Below the pieces are notes generated by a model that was not told the origin of the DNA, made no database searches, and saw only the letters and a program-made list of their open reading frames with translations. A DNA stretch of 31,114 nucleotides, taken from contig CAZNPV010000044.1 in the NCBI GenBank assembly GCA_964575025.1, positions 1 through 31,114 of the forward strand, read 5' to 3'. Source of the DNA: JABMQB01 sp964575025 (GTDB taxonomy: Bacteria; Bacteroidota; Bacteroidia; Bacteroidales; Prolixibacteraceae). Positions 25,593 to 31,114 of this stretch are shown in pieces (within the stretch, counting starts at the first letter, position 1; the number at the start of each line of letters is the position of its first letter). The translations under genes were made by a program, and so were the position numbers.

Positions 25593-27230
25593 CTAAAACA
25601 CCTTTTTGCCCCCCACCCAGGTGCCGGCAATTTTCGCCTTCAGAACTTCCGGAGGGGAAGCCTTCATCAGGTCGGTATCGAGAATCACAAAATCGGCATA
25701 TTTGCCTGTTTCGAGGCTTCCTTTTTCGTTTTCTTCAAAGGAGGCTTTTGCCGCCCAGATAGTCATGGAACGAAGAGCCTGTTCACGGGTCAGGCCTTCG
25801 TCAGGCAGATAGCCCCCTTGAGGCCATCCTTCGGCATCGATCCGGAAAACCGAGGCATAGAAGGTTAAAAGCGGGTTGATGCTTTCCACCGGGAAGTCAG
25901 TGCCGTTAGGAAGCCAACCCAACTGATTGAGCAATGTCGAGTAGGCATACGCCCCTTTGAGTCTTTCGGGGCCCAGCCGCTCTTCTGCCCAGTACATATC
26001 GGAGGTACAATGTGTTGCCTGAATAGAAGGGACAATGGAATATTTTCTGAATTTTTCAAAATCGCCGGGGTGAATGACCTGCGCATGCTCAATCCGCCAT
26101 CGCCTGTCGTTTTCCCCTTTCAGGAATTTTGCATAGGTGTCGAGCATCAGACGGTTTCCTCCATCGCCAATGGCATGGGTTGCCACAGCGAAATGATGAT
26201 CATAAGCCAGTTGGCACATCGTATCGTAGTATTCCTGGCTTTCCATCTGCAAGCCTTTATTTCCGGGGTCGTCGGAATAATCTTCCAGCATCAGGGCACC
26301 CCGTGAACCCAGGGCGCCGTCGGCAAAAAGCTTGATCGTATTTACAGTCAACCGCTCTGTTTTATAGATTCCTTTGTTGACAATGTATTCGAGGTTCTCT
26401 TCTGTGGGACTAAGCATCGCGTTGATGCGTATTTTAATTTCCCCGTTTGTCTGCATGCGGTCCAACAAAAGGATGGTTTCCCTGGGTAGGCCGCAATCGG
26501 TTACGGAGGTAAGCCCCACGGCAAAACAGTTCTTCTGGGCTTCGAGCAACCCTTTTTCCCTCTGTTCCTGAGTAATTCCCGGAATATGCCTCATCACCAG
26601 GCTTGCAGCCCGGTCGATCAGGATACCAGTAGGCTCACCGTTCTCAACCTCCACCTCGCCTCCCCTAATTTCAGAAGATGCTGTAATCCCTGCAATTTCC
26701 AGGGCTTTGGAGTTACACCAGCCGGCATGCCCGTCGATACGGATGAGGTAAACCGGCACATCGGGGAATAATTCATCCAGTTCCGATTTGTCGGGAAACC
26801 GTTTCTCCGGCCAGTCGTTCTGATCCCAGCCACGTCCCAGCAGCCATTCACCTCCAGATTTTTGATGGTGTTCCTGCAAAATACCAACTATTTCCTCCGG
26901 GCTGGTCGTCCCAACCAGATCGGCATATTGCATTAAATTCGCTCCGTATCCGCAAAAATGGCAGTGAGCATCGTGAAATCCGGGATACACAAACTTCCCC
27001 GAAATATCGATTACATGATCCGAACGGTACCTGCCTGAAATTTCCGTACCGGAACCAACCGCTATAATTTTCCCGTCTTTAACGGCAAAACTCTCCGCAA
27101 CAGAAAAACCGGCATCTACAGTATATATGATTCCGTTTTTTACGATCAGGTCAACTGTGTCCTTTTGTATGCATGAATTCATCGAAATTAAAATAAAAAA
27201 AGCGATTGCTAAATGACTCCTTGTTTTCAT
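25593..27230 (-). CDS. exported amidohydrolase (YtcJ-like, Amidohydro_3)
   Basis: From ATG 27230 the protein has 545 residues; the frame runs up to ATG 27251, but the shorter form gives a better signal (MKTRSHLAIAFFILISMNSC, possible lipid Cys20). The fold is the composite amidohydrolase one: a small beta-sandwich (DLIVKNGIIYTVD and, at the end, GKYADFVILDTD) around a TIM barrel. Metal motif HDAHCHF stands after the sandwich, and further motifs are RIDGHAGWCNSKAL, KLFADGALGSRG, ATHAIGDGGNR, RIEHAQV and GTDFPVE, all usual for the YtcJ/N-substituted formamide deformylase group. The substrate is unknown; C-N bond hydrolysis in the periplasm is expected. It lies 78 bp after the GH2 gene, same strand, probably one transcript. 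Confidence 0.9.
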   Translation of the reverse strand: MKTRSHLAIAFFILISMNSCIQKDTVDLIVKNGIIYTVDAGFSVAESFAVKDGKIIAVGSGTEISGRYRSDHVIDISGKFVYPGFHDAHCHFCGYGANLMQYADLVGTTSPEEIVGILQEHHQKSGGEWLLGRGWDQNDWPEKRFPDKSELDELFPDVPVYLIRIDGHAGWCNSKALEIAGITASSEIRGGEVEVENGEPTGILIDRAASLVMRHIPGITQEQREKGLLEAQKNCFAVGLTSVTDCGLPRETILLLDRMQTNGEIKIRINAMLSPTEENLEYIVNKGIYKTERLTVNTIKLFADGALGSRGALMLEDYSDDPGNKGLQMESQEYYDTMCQLAYDHHFAVATHAIGDGGNRLMLDTYAKFLKGENDRRWRIEHAQVIHPGDFEKFRKYSIVPSIQATHCTSDMYWAEERLGPERLKGAYAYSTLLNQLGWLPNGTDFPVESINPLLTFYASVFRIDAEGWPQGGYLPDEGLTREQALRSMTIWAAKASFEENEKGSLETGKYADFVILDTDLMKASPPEVLKAKIAGTWVGGKKVF

Positions 27231-27308
27231 CCCGGTTTGATTTGACATCATAACAAAAATAGAGCTTTTATGTATATTTCAGCATGCTTTAGCAGACAGA
27301 TAACAAGC

Positions 27309-29756
27309 CTATTTTACCTGTACCACTGCCACACCTGTTTCCAGTCCTTCTGATTTGGCTGTCACTTTTATTTCCCCCTCTTTTTCTGAAGACCTTACAA
27401 TCAACTGGCAGCGACCCCGGAAGGTTTTTACCTGGGGCGACTGAAAGCTCTTCATGTCCTGCGGGTTTCCGTTTGCTACTGCCTGAAGGTTGTACCCTCC
27501 TGAAATTTCGAATTCAACTGGTATTTCAGCATTTGGAATCAATAAACCATTTTCATCCAGCACTTCAACATTAAAATACGCAAGGCAATCTGTACTTGCC
27601 TTAATCGGATCTTTTTCCGGCGTTATTTTTAACACAGAAGGGTTACCTGTGGTTTGCAGCACCTGGCGGGCAATTTCCTCTCCATTTACCCAGGCTACAG
27701 CCACCAGTTCACCGGGTTGATACGGAACTTCAAAAGAAGCCATAAGCCCTGTTTCCTCTGAAACCACTTTTTCCCCTACCACCTTGCCATTTAACTCAAG
27801 CCGTACATTGGGTGCTCTGGTATAGACAGATATCTGCAACGGTTTTCCTTCGTTTCCTTTCCAGTTCCATGATTTCCGTTCATCGGGCCAGCCCCAGAAG
27901 CTTACTATTTCCTTTCGTCCTTCCGGAATGGGGGCATGCACCAGCATCTCCAGTTTGCTGTTACGCCAAACCACATCGCGGTAAACCATTTGCGGTTTTT
28001 TATAGCCCAGGATGCTGATATCACCGCAATAGGCATTAAACCAGGGCCAGGGAGGAAGGAAGCCCCATTCCACATTATCAAGGCGTGAGTTACCTATGCC
28101 CGATTCACCGAGGTAGTCCATGCCGGTCCATACAAAATCGCCTATTACATTTGAAAATTTTTCCACCTGTTGCCAGTTTTCAAAAGCCTGCTTAGCCACT
28201 GACTCTGTGCCAATAATAATCCGGTCAGGATATTTTTCCAGGTCCTCTTCGTATCGTGCCCACTGGTAATTGTATCCGTGAATATCCATCTGTTCAAAAG
28301 CAGGTGCTGTTTCATCCCAGGGTCTCCCGGCGTGGTCCCAGAATTCGCAAATCGCCTGGGTAACCGGGCGGGTTCCGTCCAGTTGATATACTTTTTCTTT
28401 CAACCTCCGGGCAATCGCCAGTCCGGAGGAATCAGCCCGTTCATTAATTTCGTTACCGATGCTCCATATAATAATGGACGGATGGTTACGATCACGCAAT
28501 ACCATCGATTCCATATCCTTTTCCCACCATTCATCAAAAAAACGATGGTAATCTTCCGGATTCTTAGGCCGCTGCCAGTGGTCAAATGATTCGTCCATAA
28601 CCAGCATCCCCAGTTCGTCACAGGCATCCAGAAACCACTCAGAAGGAGGATTATGTGCTGTACGAATGGCATTAAACCCGTTCTCCTTCATGGTTTGTAC
28701 CCGGCGGTACTCAGCCGTCTTAAAAGCTGCAGCCCCCAGGGGTCCGTTATCGTGGTGCAGGCACCCTCCTTTTAATAAAATCTTTTCACCATTTAAAAGA
28801 AATCCGTCCTCCGGGGAAAACTCAATGCTTCTGATCCCAAATGGGATGGACACCCGGTCCATCCGTTTTCCTTCTTTTTTAATATCCAAAACAGCAGTAT
28901 ATAAAGCAGGTGAAGCAGGAGACCATAACTCAGGATCTGATACTTCCATCTCATGGCTGACGATTTTTTCGCCGTGATCCAGGTGAATTGTCCGTTTGGT
29001 CTTCCCGGCTAATTTCCCGTGTGGATCGTATACAGAAAAAACGGTTTCCAATTCAGGGTTTTCATCCAGGTGATTGATGATCCGGGTTTCTGCCCGAACC
29101 CGGGCTTTTTCTTCTGAAATCTGCGGTGTGGTGATAAAATTCCCCCACAAAGCTACTGCCACCGGATTGGTTTTTATTAGCTTCACATTCCGATAAATTC
29201 CCGATCCGCTGTACCACCGTGAGTTCCTGCCCGCATTATTTACCCTAACAGCCAGAATATTATCCTCTCCTTCCGGATTCAGGAAGGGGGTCAGCTCCAA
29301 AGAAAAAGCCGTATACCCATAGGGATGTTTCCCGAGGTGGTGTTCGTTAAGCCACACATCGGCATTCATATATACCCCGTCGAAAAGAATGGAAATCTGT
29401 TTCCCCTGGCTGGTTTCATCGAGTTTAAAATGTTTCCGGTACCAGCCCACACCGCCAACCACATGGCCTGTAGCAGCACCTCCTTCGCTCTCTTCAGAAA
29501 AGGGACCGATCTGCACGATCCCCTCCTTTTCAGGCAGGTCTTCTATACTCCAGTCATGGGGAAGGATCAGTTCCCGCCAGGTGGAATCATCAAAATCCAT
29601 TGTTTGTGCATTCTGCGGATCCCCTTTAAGAAACTTCCATCCTGCATTGAAAGATGTTTCACGTTGAAAATCCGATGGTTGGTATTTCGTGCCACAGGAA
29701 ATAAACACGAATCCCCAGGAAAGGATAATCCCAAAAATTACATTCGTTCGTTTCAT
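27309..29756 (-). CDS. glycoside hydrolase family 2 beta-galactosidase-like lipoprotein
   Basis: The 815-residue exported enzyme has a lipobox VFISC (Cys21). Order: sugar-binding jelly roll (about 30-210, PHDWSIED, GGVGWYRKHF), Ig-like domain (about 215-310), TIM barrel (about 315-600), DUF4982-like domain (about 610-680) and a C-terminal Ig-like GH2_C5 domain (about 700-815). Acid/base Glu436 (WSIGNEINE) and nucleophile Glu518 (IIIGTES) are both present, as is FNAIRTAHNPPS. This architecture is common for beta-galactosidases of Bacteroidota polysaccharide loci, but beta-glucuronidase or other exo activity cannot be excluded. No SusC/SusD pair is nearby. Upstream, at 29931-29946, is a perfect palindrome that may be its operator. 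Confidence 0.93.
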   Translation of the reverse strand: MKRTNVIFGIILSWGFVFISCGTKYQPSDFQRETSFNAGWKFLKGDPQNAQTMDFDDSTWRELILPHDWSIEDLPEKEGIVQIGPFSEESEGGAATGHVVGGVGWYRKHFKLDETSQGKQISILFDGVYMNADVWLNEHHLGKHPYGYTAFSLELTPFLNPEGEDNILAVRVNNAGRNSRWYSGSGIYRNVKLIKTNPVAVALWGNFITTPQISEEKARVRAETRIINHLDENPELETVFSVYDPHGKLAGKTKRTIHLDHGEKIVSHEMEVSDPELWSPASPALYTAVLDIKKEGKRMDRVSIPFGIRSIEFSPEDGFLLNGEKILLKGGCLHHDNGPLGAAAFKTAEYRRVQTMKENGFNAIRTAHNPPSEWFLDACDELGMLVMDESFDHWQRPKNPEDYHRFFDEWWEKDMESMVLRDRNHPSIIIWSIGNEINERADSSGLAIARRLKEKVYQLDGTRPVTQAICEFWDHAGRPWDETAPAFEQMDIHGYNYQWARYEEDLEKYPDRIIIGTESVAKQAFENWQQVEKFSNVIGDFVWTGMDYLGESGIGNSRLDNVEWGFLPPWPWFNAYCGDISILGYKKPQMVYRDVVWRNSKLEMLVHAPIPEGRKEIVSFWGWPDERKSWNWKGNEGKPLQISVYTRAPNVRLELNGKVVGEKVVSEETGLMASFEVPYQPGELVAVAWVNGEEIARQVLQTTGNPSVLKITPEKDPIKASTDCLAYFNVEVLDENGLLIPNAEIPVEFEISGGYNLQAVANGNPQDMKSFQSPQVKTFRGRCQLIVRSSEKEGEIKVTAKSEGLETGVAVVQVK

Positions 29757-29802
29757 GATTAAATCATTTTATGAGCCACTTATTTTACCACAACGGTTTT
29801 AC

Positions 29803-29815
29803 CAATAAACTACCC
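29803..29815. repeat. short copy of the head of the dispersed repeat
   Basis: CAATAAACTACCC here recurs exactly at 30636-30648, at the head of repeat copy C. Similarity beyond the 13 bases is weak, so this may be a decayed copy or chance. Confidence 0.3.
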
Positions 29816-29930
29816 AGAGACAGAGCTTTAAGGGGTTTAAATTGACTGCATACTCCGTGAATTGGTATTCCAGGAATATAAAGATAAACAATGTGGGGTA
29901 AAAGAAAAAAAGAAATAATCTTTACAAACC

Positions 29931-29946
29931 AGTGTATTAATACACT
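29931..29946. promoter_or_regulatory. perfect 16-bp palindrome, candidate operator of the GH2 gene
   Basis: AGTGTATTAATACACT is a perfect palindrome lying 14 nt after the YceI stop and about 175 nt before the GH2 start, both on the minus strand. Its core GTATTAATAC resembles operators of GntR/HutC-type and similar dimeric repressors. There is no T-run next to it, so it is not a terminator. Confidence 0.45.
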
Positions 29947-29960
29947 AATCACCCATAATC

Positions 29961-30578
29961 CTATTCATGCACGGAAATACCTTCTCCCGATTTATTGGCA
30001 ACAATGTTAAAATTCAGGATGAAAAAATCATCAATCATGTTATCTCCCAGACTCTTAAAGAATTTACCCGACCCGTACTTAATATCATACCGTGTTCTGT
30101 CTACTCGCAGTATTCCCGAAACTGCAACTGTTTCGTCCTTCATTTCAACATCCGCTTCAAACGATAAAGGACGGGTAATACCTTTAATTGTGAGTTCGGT
30201 GTTAAACAGGTATTTGTCTCCGCCAAGGTGTTTCGAATCAATTAAAACCAGCGTGGATACAGGGTGTTGTTCTGTTGAGAAGAAATCGGCCGAATTCAGG
30301 TGGTCCACCAGTTTTTTATTCAATGTTTCATTTTCAAGATCTGTACAAACTATGGAGTGCATGTTTACCTTAAAATTCCCTTGCGTAATCCGGTTGTTGA
30401 CAACCTCAAAATTTCCCTTTTCGAAACGAATATTCCCATAATGTCTGCCGGTAATTTTTTTCCCAGCCCATGTAAGGGTGCTTTCGTTGATATCAATTTC
30501 ATAATTGCCTGCCAGTGCAGGTAAAATGATCCCGGCAATTAAACCAATTGTACCGGTTACCTTTCCTATCTTATTCAT
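29961..30578 (-). CDS. YceI-family lipid-binding-like periplasmic protein
   Basis: The 205-residue protein has a signal peptide (cleaved near ALA/GNYEID). The rest is a single YceI domain, an eight-stranded lipocalin-like barrel: start YEIDINESTLTWAGKKI, middle HLNSADFFSTEQHPVSTL, strand LTIKGITRPLSFEADV, end VDRTRYDIKYGSGKFF and DDFFILNFNI. YceI proteins bind isoprenoid lipids such as polyprenyl chains; the in vivo role is unclear. It is monocistronic here, and its upstream region is repeat copy C. Confidence 0.93.
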   Translation of the reverse strand: MNKIGKVTGTIGLIAGIILPALAGNYEIDINESTLTWAGKKITGRHYGNIRFEKGNFEVVNNRITQGNFKVNMHSIVCTDLENETLNKKLVDHLNSADFFSTEQHPVSTLVLIDSKHLGGDKYLFNTELTIKGITRPLSFEADVEMKDETVAVSGILRVDRTRYDIKYGSGKFFKSLGDNMIDDFFILNFNIVANKSGEGISVHE

Positions 30579-30712
30579 TGTTTTTCATTTTATAAATTAT
30601 TTTATAATAAAAGACAAATAACGCTATTGTTTGTTCAATAAACTACCCCAAGGCAAATCCGTAGAGGGATTACATTTAATCCATAAGATTTTGAAAATCA
30701 ATACAATAATTT

Positions 30713-30970
30713 ACTAAAGTTTCGCAGTTCAATCGTATTTTGATAATGTATTGAATTTGTGTTGTTTAATTTTTTACCTTTTGTGTTATTTCGTGTTTTT
30801 GTACTTTGTTGGCAAATATTTTAATGCCACAAAAACACGAATTCACTAAAATTCACAAAAAATTTAGTAGAAATGGAGACTGTAGTTATCAGATTTTGAA
30901 CACCTTAAAAAAGTATCAATCGTATAATATTATCAGAATAAGATGAATAAAACAACTGCGAAACTTTAGT
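30713..30970. mobile_element. MITE-like element with 17-bp terminal inverted repeats
   Basis: ACTAAAGTTTCGCAGTT (30713-30729) and its exact reverse complement (30954-30970) bound 258 bp with no coding frame. Comparison with copy B, which has 2 nt where this copy has 266, shows that the segment is an insertion. If the repeats are taken as 16 bp from CTAAAG, the flanks carry TTA on both sides, a possible 3-bp target duplication. Inside is a second perfect 12-bp inverted repeat, TCGTGTTTTTGT (30791-30802) with 30829-30840. No transposase is in the window. Confidence 0.6.
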
Positions 30971-31017
30971 TATTTTATAAACCTTTTCATCAGAAGACCG
31001 AAGTATTCTTTACTGCT

Positions 31018-31114
31018 GTCTCCGGTCTCCGGACTTCCGTCTTCCGTCTCCGGACTTCCGTCTCCGGTCTCCGGACTTCCGTCTCCGGTCTCCGGACTTC
31101 GGTCTTCTGTCTCC
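31018..31114 (+). repeat. heptanucleotide tandem array, cut by the window edge
   Basis: Thirteen complete 7-nt units and 6 nt of a fourteenth run to the last base. The units are variants of GTCTCCG and GACTTCC (also GTCTTCC, GACTTCG, GTCTTCT). The repeated higher-order pattern GTCTCCG GACTTCC points to growth by unit duplication. It is the expanded form of the degenerate tail in copy B. Confidence 0.9.

Larger units (their letters stand above)
30636..31114 (+). repeat. dispersed intergenic repeat, copy C (interrupted)
   Basis: The copy starts with CAATAAACTACCC (30636), runs through TTAATCCAT (30676-30684) and ATACAATAA (30701-30709), is interrupted, and resumes at TATAAACCTTTT (30976-30987), followed after 30 nt by the heptad array. 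Spacing of these blocks is identical to copy B at 21222-21300 apart from the insertion. This accounts for the 536 bp without genes after the YceI start. Confidence 0.7.

Noticed and set aside
31018..31114. Heptad array considered as a CRISPR array
   Set aside because: Units are 7 nt with no spacers and no cas genes are near; it is a simple tandem repeat.

Overview
The window is chromosomal DNA of a member of the Bacteroidota, most likely a free-living, polymer-degrading Bacteroidales/Marinilabiliales-type bacterium. The evidence is: type IX secretion (T9SS) C-terminal sorting tails on two proteins, many Sec-lipoproteins, start codons with AT-rich rather than Shine-Dalgarno upstream sequence, a perfect TAnnTTTG sigma(ABfr) -7 box before the phosphate porin, and a gene set (GH2 beta-galactosidase, tricorn-like protease, regulator-type propeller) typical of that phylum. 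No rRNA, tRNA or CRISPR was seen.

Layout. (1) 1-1061: a short C-terminal CDS fragment, a large inverted repeat, and a secreted carbohydrate-binding-like T9SS protein broken by a TAA inside its signal peptide; it ends in a clear intrinsic terminator. (2) 1222-6734 (+): a three-gene RND efflux operon (membrane-fusion protein, HAE1-type pump, TolC-like channel) with 1-nt spacing and then an overlap. (3) 13672-6797 (-): seven co-directional genes, histidine kinase, NarL-type response regulator, beta-barrel porin, PstS, PstC, PstA, PstB. A 14-bp dyad lies just upstream of the -7 box in front of the porin, which suggests that the neighbouring two-component system controls phosphate uptake; no phoU or phoB/phoR is present here. 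(4) 13818-22852 (+): a proteolysis cluster, with a small emfourin-like lipoprotein immediately before a secreted M4 metallopeptidase, then a periplasmic tricorn-type protease and an M28 aminopeptidase. Together they could take extracellular protein down to amino acids, with the lipoprotein as a candidate inhibitor of the M4 enzyme. (5) 22953-24429 (+): an isoprenylcysteine-methyltransferase-like membrane protein coupled to a zinc-type CDF transporter. (6) 29756-24463 (-): GH2 beta-galactosidase, YtcJ-like amidohydrolase and propeller lipoprotein. (7) 30578-29961 (-): a YceI-like protein.

The intergenic DNA is richer than usual. A diverged dispersed repeat occurs at 12646-12674, 21186-21320 and 30636-31114, and perhaps at 29803. 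Two of the copies are collinear to the base on both sides of a 266-nt insertion flanked by perfect 17-bp inverted repeats at 30713-30970, so one copy serves as the empty site for a MITE-like element in the other. Both copies end in a heptanucleotide array (about 4 units in one, at least 14 in the other, running off the window). A separate near-identical 35-nt leader-like sequence occurs at 69-103 and upstream of the porin (11751-11716). All functions are read from sequence by eye; no database search was possible.
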